Source: Segatella cerevisiae (lineage in GTDB: Bacteria; Bacteroidota; Bacteroidia; Bacteroidales; Bacteroidaceae). From it: DNA of 64,000 bases. Positions within the stretch are counted from its first letter, which is position 1. Each line of letters begins with the position of its first letter. This document shows, one piece after another, positions 51,301 to 59,534 of this stretch. The translations under genes and the position numbers were made by a program. Location: contig NZ_JAMXLY010000009.1 in NCBI RefSeq assembly GCF_024054555.1, positions 20,133 through 84,132 on the forward strand. The letters run 5' to 3'. The notes under the pieces were generated by a model. That model ran no database searches. It was not told where the DNA came from and worked only from the letters and a program-made list of their open reading frames with translations.

Positions 51301-51591
51301 GACAAAACCTAAATAGGAAATGTGCAATACACTTCCGACTGGTACATTTAATGTGAACTGGCCGTCAACATCAGTGACAACCCCCGAGTGTGTACCATCC
51401 ACTCTAATACTTGCCCCGATGACAGGATCACCTGACGGGCTCACAACTTGTCCTGAAATACGCCTTAAATTTCCATTGTCTTGTTGTAATATCTCATTAG
51501 ATGTTGTCGAAGGAAGATGAGCTGATATCCCCCCTATAGGCAATCCTAACAACAAACAGGACAAAAGTGACAAAGAGTAACGTTTCTTTAT
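48400..51591 (-). CDS. SusC/RagA-family TonB-linked outer-membrane transporter
   Basis: About 1063 residues. A carboxypeptidase-like beta-sandwich (RISGQVVSPSGDPVIGASI) and TonB-linked plug (LNEVVVTAMGIKKDRKALGYS; IVIRGGNSA; LFVVDGI; PEDIENISVLKGAAAAALYG) precede a 22-strand barrel ending GFSFGINITF. The start is odd: in frame, the expected signal peptide KKRYSLSLLSCLLLGLPIGG is preceded by ATA (51589-51591), not ATG. The only usual alternative is TTG at 51571-51573, which would lose the basic n-region. A TAA closes the frame further up. The coordinates given assume the ATA. The susD gene follows 11 bp later. Confidence 0.9.
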   Translation of the reverse strand: MKKRYSLSLLSCLLLGLPIGGISAHLPSTTSNEILQQDNGNLRRISGQVVSPSGDPVIGASIRVDGTHSGVVTDVDGQFTLNVPVGSVLHISYLGFVDKKVTITNASSYKIVLEENSHSLNEVVVTAMGIKKDRKALGYSVSDMNSAELLKNKSTNVINSLDGKIPGLNITQSGGSAGAGSNIVIRGGNSASETRDNQPLFVVDGIIYDNSTVNSGNSATDGVTKTATTFSNRVMDINPEDIENISVLKGAAAAALYGSRAGNGVIIITTKKGKEGTVRVNVDSKYTYSWANRLPDIQKTYGRGYYNEAGTFSDYTTQSWGKEIDGKSYDNLGDFFQGGNIFDNSVSVSGGGKNNNFYVSGSNYDQTGIIPTTDFKKTTFRFNGEQKYGDFLTVGAGVAYSQANTKKTLTAGGISGQGGNGALEAVYGWSPSDDMKHYLNDDGSKYRMFEGLQDLQDDVENPYWILNKNKMTDETSRFTGSLYAELKLTPWWNITARTGIDKYTTNSYTYEAPGGALLEKYQNGFLSKSREDYQYISTNVMSNMNKTFGDFDFNLLLGTTTESTKILNNTDWGYDFVSPGVISFSNIATADQFLRDQTIRKRLVGVYGEFRASYKSLAYLTVSGRNDWSSTLPVKNRSYFYPSVSGSFVFSELLPKNNILSFGKIRASWAQVGKDADPYSTSFYLWPVATVNGGKLALGNNWTGGSYDLKPEIQTANELGTELHFFNDRLSVDYTYYYTKTRNQICSPRLTQSTGYIFLTLNGGSVTNKGMELAITGKPIMTNNFQWETTLSLSGNRGRLGKFIDGVGVFYVTDAQVGGAKAGSIPNGYFQGLTGDQFLTAKGGDGKDHYIVDETTGLYEDSKVTTNIVGNREPKMIGGLNNSLTYKNFNLSFLLDLRLGGDIYNGTEYYLISNGLSTKTLDRKQVTVNGVSSTTGKDVSYTYESGKNYVVNGATKSGDYMIQQYWQNYCLNADNFITKTNWIRLRSISLSYDFKDLLKSQHIIKGLVATLTGTNLLLITNYKGLDPEVSAAGSGTGGSGSSGIDYCGVPSTAGFSFGINITF

Positions 51592-51913
51592 ACAACTAAA
51601 ATTTTAATTTTAAATCCGTAAGCATGATCATGCTATTCATAAACCCAATTATTATTACATCTCTCGACATTCTTTTTCTTTATAGAATTTTGTGATTGAT
51701 TCAATTCCCCAGATCATTGTTGACTTCATTTGCCAATTCCTCAGTTGGATAACGTAATGGTGTTTGTTGGAAACTAACGAGAAATCCTGTCGATCAAAAT
51801 CTGTTTACTGTCGTCGTCTTATCCTCATTAAATCTCTTTTAATCCAAACTTTGTTATATGTACAAAGTGATTCCGTTATTGCTTTATATATTCCTATGTG
51901 ATTATTATAGGCG

Positions 51914-51921
51914 CAAAGTTA
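51914..51921 (-). promoter_or_regulatory. Predicted -7 box of the SusCD operon
   Basis: Minus strand TAACTTTG, exact TAnnTTTG; no clear -33 box. Confidence 0.4.
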
Positions 51922-52301
51922 TATCTTTTTATCGTATTGTGATATATTTTAATGTCGTTTTGAGTATTATACTAGTTGTGCATTTCGAATTGATAGTAAT
52001 TACTATACTTTATATTACTTATTGATATAGTATATTGTTAATTACAACCGAATCGTAATAATAAATAGTTTATTTATTTATATTAGGAATTGTCTGTCGA
52101 AGTAATTCGTAAAATTTGTACCTTTGCAGCAACGTGTGTGACCTTTGATATAAAAGAGGTTTTCCACTATAAATTTCCGCGATCTGTCTTCCTTTATCAT
52201 TTCAGGAAGAAAGGTGAATTTGTATTTGAGATTAGAATAGGGAGGAATAAGTAAAAAGATGAAAAAACGGATGAGTGTCTTATCGAATTATAATTTTTTA
52301 C

Positions 52302-52309
52302 TATCTTTG
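52302..52309 (+). promoter_or_regulatory. Predicted -7 box of the NamZ operon
   Basis: TATCTTTG, exact TAnnTTTG, 17 bp before the ATG at 52327. Confidence 0.5.
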
Positions 52310-52326
52310 TCTCAAATCTAAATCGC

Positions 52327-53517
52327 ATGGAAATGAAAAATCAGTTGCTGGCTTTCCTTTTGTTTTTTATGGGTTGTACTGTGGGAATGGCACACTCTTC
52401 TCAGGATAATCAGGTTCTTAACGGTGATGCTCAGACATCGATTTATTTGCCTATGCTTCAAAACAAAAGGGTAGCTCTCTTTTCCAATCATACGGGTATG
52501 GTGAACGGACAACATATCCTTGATCACCTATTGGCGTGCCACATGAAAGTGACCTGTATCCTCTCTCCTGAACATGGCTTCCGGGGGAATGCCGATGCTG
52601 GGGAACAAGTTGGCAACAGTGTAGACCCTCAGACGGGAATCCCTATCCGTTCTCTTTACGAAAGTGGTGACAGTACGAGTTTGGGAGCTTATCTTAAGAA
52701 AAACGCGGATATCTTAGTTATTGATATTCAGGATGTGGGACTTCGGTTTTATACCTATTATATAAGTATGTATCAGTTGATGGATCAATGTGCCCAACTG
52801 AATCTGCCGGTCCTAATCCTTGATCGCGCCAATCCCAACGGCTTTTATGTCGACGGTCCCATACTCGACATGAAATATAAGTCGGGAGTGGGCATCCTCC
52901 CTATACCTGTCGTCTATGGGATGACTTTGGGAGAATTGGCACGTATGATCAACGGGGAAGGGTGGTTGACAGACAAACGGGTTTGTCCGCTCACTGTTGT
53001 TCCGTGCAAGAACTACACGCACCGGACAAAATACCGGATCACGGTGGCTCCCTCTCCGAACCTACCAAATATGAAAGCTGTATACCTTTATCCATCCTTG
53101 TGTTATTTTGAAGGGACGGTTGTCAGTTTGGGAAGGGGGACCGATTTTCCTTTTCAGGTCTATGGGCATCCGAATATGAAGGGGTGTACCTTTACGTTTA
53201 CACCCCGCAGCAAGGTAGGAGCGAAGAATCCGCCTTTGCTCAACCGGAAATGTTATGGCGTGGACTTGAGGAATGTTTCGGATCAGGAGATATGGCGGAA
53301 AGGACTCGACCTGAGTTATATCATCGATGCCTATCACAAGTTGGGTGTCGGGGATCAATTCTTCACGTCCTTTTTCGAAAAACTGATTGGTGTGGATTAC
53401 GTGCGGAAGATGATCGAACAGGGGAAAACTGCCGATGAGATCAAGGCCTGCTGGAAAGCAGACGTCGTGAAATTCAAGCAGCAGCGTGCGCCATACCTGT
53501 TGTACCGTGACGAATGA
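52327..53517 (+). CDS. namZ: NamZ-type exo-beta-N-acetylmuramidase (DUF1343)
   Basis: Exported glycosidase that removes N-acetylmuramic acid from the non-reducing end of peptidoglycan fragments; 396 residues with a signal peptide and a possible lipobox (FFMGC). The conserved DUF1343 signature is present: SNHTGMV, LSPEHGFRG (E82 is the likely catalytic residue), DVQDVG-type DIQDVGLRFYTY, NPNGFYVDGP, SLGRGTDFPFQVYG. First gene of an operon with a sodium:solute symporter (56-bp gap) and a serine hydrolase (8-bp gap). Confidence 0.93.
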   Translation: MEMKNQLLAFLLFFMGCTVGMAHSSQDNQVLNGDAQTSIYLPMLQNKRVALFSNHTGMVNGQHILDHLLACHMKVTCILSPEHGFRGNADAGEQVGNSVDPQTGIPIRSLYESGDSTSLGAYLKKNADILVIDIQDVGLRFYTYYISMYQLMDQCAQLNLPVLILDRANPNGFYVDGPILDMKYKSGVGILPIPVVYGMTLGELARMINGEGWLTDKRVCPLTVVPCKNYTHRTKYRITVAPSPNLPNMKAVYLYPSLCYFEGTVVSLGRGTDFPFQVYGHPNMKGCTFTFTPRSKVGAKNPPLLNRKCYGVDLRNVSDQEIWRKGLDLSYIIDAYHKLGVGDQFFTSFFEKLIGVDYVRKMIEQGKTADEIKACWKADVVKFKQQRAPYLLYRDE

Positions 53518-53573
53518 GAGAAAACTGACATCTGTTATATGAAAAAATCATCCGATATTTAATATTCTGAGAT

Positions 53574-55046
53574 ATGTCTCCAACAATTATTCTGATTACC
53601 GTAGTTGCTTATTTTGTCGTACTCTTTGCCGTCTCGTTCTTTTCCGGGCATCAGGCAGACAATGCTGCCTTTTTCACCGGCAACCGCCAGTCGAAATGGT
53701 ATATGGTCGCCTTTGCTATGATCGGTGCCAGCATTTCCGGAGTGACGTATGTCTCTGTTCCGGGAATGGTGAATGTCAGTGGATTCGGTTATCTGCAACT
53801 TGTCATGGGATTCATCGTGGGACAGTTGATCATTGCCTTTATCCTGACACCTTTATTTTATAGGATGCATCTTACCTCGATCTATCAGTATCTCAGTGAC
53901 CGTTTTGGCATGGCCTCCTATCATACCGGCGCATGGTTCTTCTTCATTTCCAAGATGCTTGGCGCTGCCGTCCGGTTGTTCCTTGTCTGCATTACCCTGC
54001 AACTGCTCGCTTTCGGACCTTTGGACATCCCTTTTTGGGTGAATGTCATCTTTTCCGTTGGCCTAGTGTGGCTTTATACTTTCAAGGGAGGTGTGAAGTC
54101 CATTATCTGGACTGACTCCCTGAAAACTTTATGTCTGGTCGTCTCTGTCGTGCTCTGCATCTATTTTATTGCCCACGACATGAATTTCTCTTTCATGACG
54201 ATGATGAAGAAGGTCGGAGACAGCACTTATAGTAAGGTGTTTTTCTTTGATGACGTCAATGACAAGGAGTATTTCTTCAAGCAGTTCTTTGCAGGGATCT
54301 TCACCATGGTGGCCATGAACGGCCTCGATCAGGATATGATGCAGCGCAATCTGAGTTGCCGGAATTACCGTGAGTCACAGAAGAATATGATCATCAGTAT
54401 TCTGCTGCAGTTTGTCGTTGTCGCCACCTTCCTAGTGCTCGGCGTCCTGTTGTATTTCTTTGCTTCAGCTCATGGCATTAAAGATATTGGTGACAAACTT
54501 TTCCCCGTGGTCGCTACCGGAGGGTATCTCCCTGTGATCGTCGGCATACTCTTTATCATCGGGTTCGTCTCATCGGCTTATAATGCCGCAGGTTCGGCCC
54601 TGACTGCATTGACGACATCGTTCACGGTCGACATCCTAGGGATAAAAGGCAAGAGCGAAGCGCAGGTTTCCCATATCAGACGTCAAGTACATCTCGGCAT
54701 GGCACTGCTCATGGTCCTGACAATCATCGTCTTTAATATTCTGAACAATACCAGTGTCATTGACGCCGTCTACATCTTGGCAAGTTATACCTATGGGCCG
54801 ATCTTGGGGATGTTTGCCTTCGGCATGATCATCAGAAAACCCGTCCGTGACAAATTTGTTCCGGTCGTTGCCTTGGCTGCCCCCTGTCTCTGCCTTATCC
54901 TCGACGAAAATTCAGAACGCTGGTTCAATGGTTATCATTTCAGTTATGAGATATTGATCTTCAATGCCCTCTTTACGTTTATCGGGATGTGCCTGTTGAT
55001 CAAGAAAGAAGAGCATACAACTCAAAAAGCGATTAAGAAATTATAA
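53574..55046 (+). CDS. Sodium:solute symporter family protein
   Basis: A 490-residue inner-membrane transporter of the SSS family with about 13 transmembrane helices. The N-terminal GASISGVTYVSVPGMV and GFVSSAYNAAGSALTALTTSFTVDI carry the sodium-site serine/threonine residues. Context between NamZ and a beta-lactamase-fold hydrolase suggests that it imports a product of murein breakdown such as MurNAc or a peptide, but the substrate cannot be read from the sequence. It ends 8 bp before the next gene. Confidence 0.9.
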   Translation: MSPTIILITVVAYFVVLFAVSFFSGHQADNAAFFTGNRQSKWYMVAFAMIGASISGVTYVSVPGMVNVSGFGYLQLVMGFIVGQLIIAFILTPLFYRMHLTSIYQYLSDRFGMASYHTGAWFFFISKMLGAAVRLFLVCITLQLLAFGPLDIPFWVNVIFSVGLVWLYTFKGGVKSIIWTDSLKTLCLVVSVVLCIYFIAHDMNFSFMTMMKKVGDSTYSKVFFFDDVNDKEYFFKQFFAGIFTMVAMNGLDQDMMQRNLSCRNYRESQKNMIISILLQFVVVATFLVLGVLLYFFASAHGIKDIGDKLFPVVATGGYLPVIVGILFIIGFVSSAYNAAGSALTALTTSFTVDILGIKGKSEAQVSHIRRQVHLGMALLMVLTIIVFNILNNTSVIDAVYILASYTYGPILGMFAFGMIIRKPVRDKFVPVVALAAPCLCLILDENSERWFNGYHFSYEILIFNALFTFIGMCLLIKKEEHTTQKAIKKL

Positions 55047-55054
55047 ATATAAAT

Positions 55055-56314
55055 ATGGTACACACTCGTTTTATCTTATTGTCTCTGTTTGTCGTTATCG
55101 GCATCACCGTTTCCGCCCAATCCCTGCAAAAGGTCTCTCCTGAAGAGGTAGGACTGGATGCCGGACAACTTGCCTATGCTGATCAACTGATAAATAATGC
55201 CATAGCGGAAGGCCGTACTCCCGGTGCTGTCCTGGCTGTGGTCCGTCATGGCAAGATGGCTTATCTGAAGGCCTATGGCAATCGTCAGGTTTATCCTTCC
55301 AAAAAACCGATGACAACAAACACGATTTTCGATATGGCTTCATGCAGCAAGAGTATGTCTACTGCCATTTGCGTGATGGCGCTCATGGAAAGGGGACAGC
55401 TGAGACCTTCAGATCCTGTAAATGAATACATACCCGATTTCAAAAGTTGGCGCGACGGCAAGGACAGCGTGACCATAAAGATCGTCGATCTGCTCACTCA
55501 TACTTCCGGGTTGCCGCCTTATGCGCCTGTACAGGAACTGAAAGAGAAATACGGAGCCCCGAATCCGGAAAAACTGATGGACTATATTTCCACCTGCAAA
55601 CGCGACTTCAAACCTGAGACCGATTTCCAATACAGTTGTCTGAACTATATCACCCTCCAGCATATCGTCGAGCGTCTTTCGCATCAGAGTCTGAGGGATT
55701 TTGCAGCGAAGAATATTTTCATTCCTCTGGGAATGGATCATACAGACTATTTGCCTTGCAAACAGGACCGTAAAGGCAAGTGGATCAACACGGACCGGCC
55801 ACGTTGGATAAAGAATGGGGAGGCTGAAGGCGTGACTCCTATTGCCCCTACAGAGAAACAACCTGACGGAAGTGTGCTCTTGGGACAGGTGCATGATCCT
55901 TTGGCAAGGGTAATGAATGGAGGAATTTCAGGTAATGCGGGCGTGTTTACAACTGCTGATGACGTCGCCGTGCTCTGTGCCGCGCTCTTGAACGGCGGAA
56001 CATGGAACGGGCATAGGATACTGCACCCGCTGACCGTGAAAATGATGACGACCGTACCTAAAGGCCTTGAAGCTTTCGGCAGAACGATGGGATGGGACAA
56101 CTCGTCTCCTTACGCCTCTCTGAAAGGGGATATGCTCGGCAAGGATACCTATTGCCATTCCGGTTATACAGGAACGTCTATCGTCATAGACCCTGACCAT
56201 GACCTTGCCATCATTCTGCTCACCAACGACGTTCATCCGGTAGACAAGACTAATGTCATCCGATTGCGCACAATGGTCGCGAATGTTGTGGCCGGTAGTC
56301 TTATCGGAAAATGA
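55055..56314 (+). CDS. Serine hydrolase of the beta-lactamase/PBP4* family
   Basis: A 419-residue exported protein with signal peptide ending near TVSAQS. Class C-type fold: nucleophile motif SCSK (S96, K99), second motif YSCLN at the YxN position (normally YxN, here Y-S-C with Asn two later) and HSG as the third motif (CHSGYTGTS). These enzymes include D-alanyl-D-alanine peptidases and esterases; a role on murein peptides would fit the operon with NamZ. A 17-bp tandem duplication covers its stop codon. Confidence 0.88.
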   Translation: MVHTRFILLSLFVVIGITVSAQSLQKVSPEEVGLDAGQLAYADQLINNAIAEGRTPGAVLAVVRHGKMAYLKAYGNRQVYPSKKPMTTNTIFDMASCSKSMSTAICVMALMERGQLRPSDPVNEYIPDFKSWRDGKDSVTIKIVDLLTHTSGLPPYAPVQELKEKYGAPNPEKLMDYISTCKRDFKPETDFQYSCLNYITLQHIVERLSHQSLRDFAAKNIFIPLGMDHTDYLPCKQDRKGKWINTDRPRWIKNGEAEGVTPIAPTEKQPDGSVLLGQVHDPLARVMNGGISGNAGVFTTADDVAVLCAALLNGGTWNGHRILHPLTVKMMTTVPKGLEAFGRTMGWDNSSPYASLKGDMLGKDTYCHSGYTGTSIVIDPDHDLAIILLTNDVHPVDKTNVIRLRTMVANVVAGSLIGK

Positions 56315-56336
56315 ATCCCATCGGAAAGTGAATCCC
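56303..56336. repeat. 17-bp tandem duplication spanning the serine-hydrolase stop codon
   Basis: ATCGGAAAATGAATCCC at 56303-56319 is followed directly by ATCGGAAAGTGAATCCC at 56320-56336, one mismatch. The first copy holds the TGA stop. Confidence 0.9.
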
Positions 56337-56344
56337 GAACGCTT

Positions 56345-57241
56345 TTAGTCTTGATCGATGAAGCGCTTGGTGAGGTCCCCGTATTGGTCGATCCGACGAT
56401 CTCTGAGGAAAGGCCACCAGCGACGTACTTCTTCGCTGTGGGCGAGGTCAACGTTCAAGACGATACTTTCCTCTTCTTTTTCACTGGCTTGGTAAAAGAG
56501 TTCGCCCTGAGGACCGGCTATAAAACTCGACCCCCAGAACTGGATGCCTTTAGTCTGTCCGCTGGGATCCGGTTCCAGTCCAACTCTGTTGACTGCTACT
56601 ACAGGAATCCCGTTAGCGACAGCATGTCCGCGTTGTACGGTTGTCCATGCCTCCCTTTGCCGTTGCTGCTCGTCTTTGGAATCATGACTGTCGTACCCGA
56701 TGGCCGTAGGATAGATGAGAATCTCAGCACCCTGAAGGGCCATGAGACGCGCAGCTTCAGGATACCATTGATCCCAGCAGACCATGACCCCAAGTTTGCC
56801 TAAAGATGTATTGATGGGGTGAAACCCCAAGTCGCCGGGCGTGAAATAGAATTTCTCATAATAAGCCGGATCGTCGGGGATATGCATCTTGCGGTATTTG
56901 CCGGCGATGGAGCCGTCTTTCTCTATGACGACTGCGGTATTGTGGTAAATACCGGCGGCACGCTTCTCGAAAAGAGAGGTGACGATCACCACTTTGAATT
57001 GCTTTGCCAATTCTCCGAACAGCCCTGTCGAGGGACCCGGAATGGGTTCTGCAAGATCGAAGTTATCTACGGATTCTGTCTGACAGAAGTAGACACTGTT
57101 GTGGAGTTCTTGAAGAACGATGAGTTGTGCGCCGCGTTTGGCGAGGTCATCGATGCCTTCTGCCAGGCGCTTGATATTGTCAGCGCGGTCTGTCGTGTTG
57201 TGTTGTTGGAGAATTCCTATTTTGATTTCTTTTGTATTCAT
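56345..57241 (-). CDS. aguB: N-carbamoylputrescine amidase
   Basis: Carbon-nitrogen hydrolase (nitrilase superfamily), 298 residues, converting N-carbamoylputrescine to putrescine, CO2 and ammonia. The catalytic triad is E45 (LQELHN), K118 (KYRKMHIPDD) and C155 (VCWDQWYPEA). Downstream segments (IGWPH-type GIQFWGSSFIAGPQGEL and EEVRRWWPFLRDRRID) are typical of plant-like CPA proteins found in Bacteroidota. It is 25 bp downstream of aguA, giving a two-step agmatine-to-putrescine operon. It converges on the serine hydrolase gene. Confidence 0.95.
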   Translation of the reverse strand: MNTKEIKIGILQQHNTTDRADNIKRLAEGIDDLAKRGAQLIVLQELHNSVYFCQTESVDNFDLAEPIPGPSTGLFGELAKQFKVVIVTSLFEKRAAGIYHNTAVVIEKDGSIAGKYRKMHIPDDPAYYEKFYFTPGDLGFHPINTSLGKLGVMVCWDQWYPEAARLMALQGAEILIYPTAIGYDSHDSKDEQQRQREAWTTVQRGHAVANGIPVVAVNRVGLEPDPSGQTKGIQFWGSSFIAGPQGELFYQASEKEEESIVLNVDLAHSEEVRRWWPFLRDRRIDQYGDLTKRFIDQD

Positions 57242-57266
57242 CCTGTTTTCCTTTTGTTCTGGTTGC

Positions 57267-58409
57267 TCAATTCTTGTTTCTGATGATTCCTGTCGGGAAT
57301 TGCATCGTCAGGCAGTGCAATGAGCCATGCTGCCGGATGACGGTGCGGGCGTCTATGCCGATGATCCTCTTGTCGGGGAAGGCTTTGGAAAGTATCTTGC
57401 CGCTCGACCGGTCTTTTTCTGCCTGGTGGTATGTCGGGTAGAGGATGGCGTGATTGGTGATGACGAAATTGGCGTATGTCGCAGGCAGCCGCTCTCCATC
57501 CTCGTAGATGGGATCCGGCATAGGCAACTCCAACAGTTGGTAGGGAGTACCGTTCAAAGTCCTCAAGGACTGCAGTTGCTGCTCCAAGAGTTTGAAATCT
57601 TCATATTGGGAGTCCTTCTCGTCCTGACATCCCATATATAATAAGGTGTCATTCGGGGCCGTCCTGACAATCGTGTCGATATGCCCGTCAGTATCATCAC
57701 CCTCCAAAAGTCCATGTTCAAGCCAGATCATGCGTCGGGCACGAAAGACAAATTTGAGTTTCGATTCTATCTCTTCTTTTGTGAGGGGTTGGTTTCTGTG
57801 CGGGGCCATCAGACAATGGGTGGTCGTAAACAGAGTGCCTTCCCCGTCACTCTCGATGCTTCCGCCTTCAAGGACAAAATTTTCATGGTCTTCTCTTTCC
57901 CCATTGAATGCGCCTTGCTCATAAAGGCTGCGGTTGATCCGGTCATCGAGGTTTGAAGGAAACTTCTCCCCCCAACCGTTGAAATGAAAGTCGAGGAGAA
58001 GTCCTGCAGGTTGTCTGCCCTTATTATCTTGTTCCGGTGAATAGGATGTCTCGGTATTGGCAGGCACAGATGCTTTGACCGGTCTGTTGCTCTGGGGGAG
58101 TAGGGTGAGAAAGCCATGGTCTCGTGCCCATGTGTCATTCGTATCACAGGAATAGAAGAGAATATTCCCGATCAGTTTTTGCCCAAGTCGTTCTTTCAGG
58201 AGTTGTCTGACCGATTCGACATGTGGGGTGACGACCAGAACTTTTTCATCTTCAGCAATATGGCGTGCCAGTTCGACAAAGGTATCCGTGATCTCTTTAA
58301 GATACGGCTTCCAGTCTGTCCGGTCATGCGGCCACGTCAACTGAATGCCACTTTGCAATGCCCATTCTGCCGGAAGATAAAAGAGGTCGTTTTCTTTTGT
58401 TCTCGTCAT
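57267..58409 (-). CDS. aguA: Agmatine deiminase
   Basis: Peptidyl-arginine-deiminase fold enzyme that turns agmatine into N-carbamoylputrescine. I start at the ATG at 58409 (MTRTKENDLFYLPAEW), giving 380 residues, the normal length; the frame runs 73 codons further up without family features. A -7 box (TACCTTTG on the minus strand, 58439-58446) sits just upstream of this start. Motifs: NDTWARDHG, GSIESDGEGTLF, HIDTIVR and the C-terminal catalytic Cys C366 in SLHCLTMQ. Upstream gene of the operon with aguB. Confidence 0.95.
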   Translation of the reverse strand: MTRTKENDLFYLPAEWALQSGIQLTWPHDRTDWKPYLKEITDTFVELARHIAEDEKVLVVTPHVESVRQLLKERLGQKLIGNILFYSCDTNDTWARDHGFLTLLPQSNRPVKASVPANTETSYSPEQDNKGRQPAGLLLDFHFNGWGEKFPSNLDDRINRSLYEQGAFNGEREDHENFVLEGGSIESDGEGTLFTTTHCLMAPHRNQPLTKEEIESKLKFVFRARRMIWLEHGLLEGDDTDGHIDTIVRTAPNDTLLYMGCQDEKDSQYEDFKLLEQQLQSLRTLNGTPYQLLELPMPDPIYEDGERLPATYANFVITNHAILYPTYHQAEKDRSSGKILSKAFPDKRIIGIDARTVIRQHGSLHCLTMQFPTGIIRNKN

Positions 58410-58438
58410 AGTTCTTTGGTTTCTGATAAGATGATTTA

Positions 58439-58446
58439 CAAAGGTA
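58439..58446 (-). promoter_or_regulatory. Predicted -7 box of aguA-aguB
   Basis: Minus strand TACCTTTG, exact TAnnTTTG; it supports the aguA start at 58409. Confidence 0.55.
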
Positions 58447-58638
58447 ATCAAAAGTTTTGTGTCCGCCCTTTCCTGTGATGGAAAAATGACAGACAGGTTT
58501 GAAAAACAGTGGAGGGGCAGACCAACATCTGGGACACGTCTCAAGGATAAAGAGAAGAGGACTGTCAAATACGGTGAAAGAGATAGACAAAATTCGTTAA
58601 ACTGACTATTTATCCTACTTTCTTTCAATGAAAATGAC

Positions 58639-58646
58639 TATCTTTG
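58639..58646 (+). promoter_or_regulatory. Predicted -7 box of the Nif3-like gene
   Basis: TATCTTTG, exact TAnnTTTG, 29 bp before the GTG start at 58676. Confidence 0.5.
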
Positions 58647-58675
58647 TAAATTAAAAACATAGAAAGTGGAATAGC

Positions 58676-59503
58676 GTGAAAATACAGAAGGTGATTGATG
58701 CCCTTGAACAATTCGCGCCTTTGCCCCTGCAGGAAGACTATGATAATGCCGGCTTGCAAGTGGGATTAACAGAGGTGGAAGTCTCAGGGGCTTTATTGTG
58801 TCTGGACGTTACTGAGGCCATCATTGACGAGGCAGTGGAGAAAAACTGCAATCTTGTCGTCAGCCATCATCCCCTTATCTTTCATAAACTGCATCGTATA
58901 AGCGATGAGGATGCCGTGCAGCGGACGGTCAGAAAGGCTCTCGAACATCATGTGACTGTCGTTTCCATGCATACGAATATGGATGCCGTTGAGGGCGGAG
59001 TCAACTATAAGATAGCTGAAAAACTCGGCTTGCGGGATCTTCATTTCATCGGTAAGCGGCAGACTGTAGAGGTCAAAAGCCTTTCGGATGACAATATGCC
59101 CGTCTGTAAGCGTCATGGTGGTGAGGGTGTCATCGGTGAATTCCCCGAAATGGTGGCTGCGGATGATCTCGTGCTGATGCTGCGCCAGCGCTTTGAAGTG
59201 GAATGTGTGCAATGCAATCAATTGCTGAGGCGGGAGATCCGTAAGGTAGCTCTCTGTGGAGGTGCCGGGAGTTTTCTGCTGGATGAAGCTATTCGTGCAG
59301 GTGCTGACGCATTCATAACAGGCGAAATGCATTATCACGAATTCTTCGGTCATGACCAGCAGATTCAGATTTGCGTGATCGGGCATTATCAAAGTGAGCA
59401 ATACACCAAGGAGATATTCCGTCAGATCATCGAAGACAAGTGTCCGGGTGTAAGATGCTGTCTGTCGGAACTCAATACGAACCCGATATTATATTTTTCT
59501 TAA
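58676..59503 (+). CDS. Nif3-like dinuclear metal-centre protein
   Basis: A 275-residue member of the Nif3/YbgI family (GTP cyclohydrolase I type 2 fold). The start codon is GTG, followed by KIQKVIDALEQFAPL, the usual N-terminus. Metal ligands lie in VVSHHPLIF, MHTNMDAVEGGVN and the C-terminal GEMHYHEFF ... GHYQSE segments. Its role is still poorly defined: iron homeostasis and cofactor repair have been suggested. The zinc-ribbon protein gene follows 31 bp later in the common Bacteroidota arrangement. Confidence 0.93.
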   Translation: MKIQKVIDALEQFAPLPLQEDYDNAGLQVGLTEVEVSGALLCLDVTEAIIDEAVEKNCNLVVSHHPLIFHKLHRISDEDAVQRTVRKALEHHVTVVSMHTNMDAVEGGVNYKIAEKLGLRDLHFIGKRQTVEVKSLSDDNMPVCKRHGGEGVIGEFPEMVAADDLVLMLRQRFEVECVQCNQLLRREIRKVALCGGAGSFLLDEAIRAGADAFITGEMHYHEFFGHDQQIQICVIGHYQSEQYTKEIFRQIIEDKCPGVRCCLSELNTNPILYFS

Positions 59504-59534
59504 TCAGTAAATTCAATCAATAAAGTATAAAATT

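Larger units (their letters stand above)
51592..52326. other. Gene-free divergent intergenic region between SusC and NamZ genes
   Basis: AT-rich with several -7-like boxes: TAACTTTG on the minus strand (51914-51921), TACCTTTG (52119-52126) and TATCTTTG (52302-52309) on the plus strand. The minus box would give the SusC mRNA a leader of about 310 nt. A 20-codon frame beginning MKKRMSVLSNY starts near 52260 behind a GGGAGGA; it may be chance. No other gene seen. Confidence 0.45.

Noticed and set aside
52327..52527. Short antisense frame at the NamZ start
   Set aside because: No promoter or motif; lies inside the signal peptide region of namZ.
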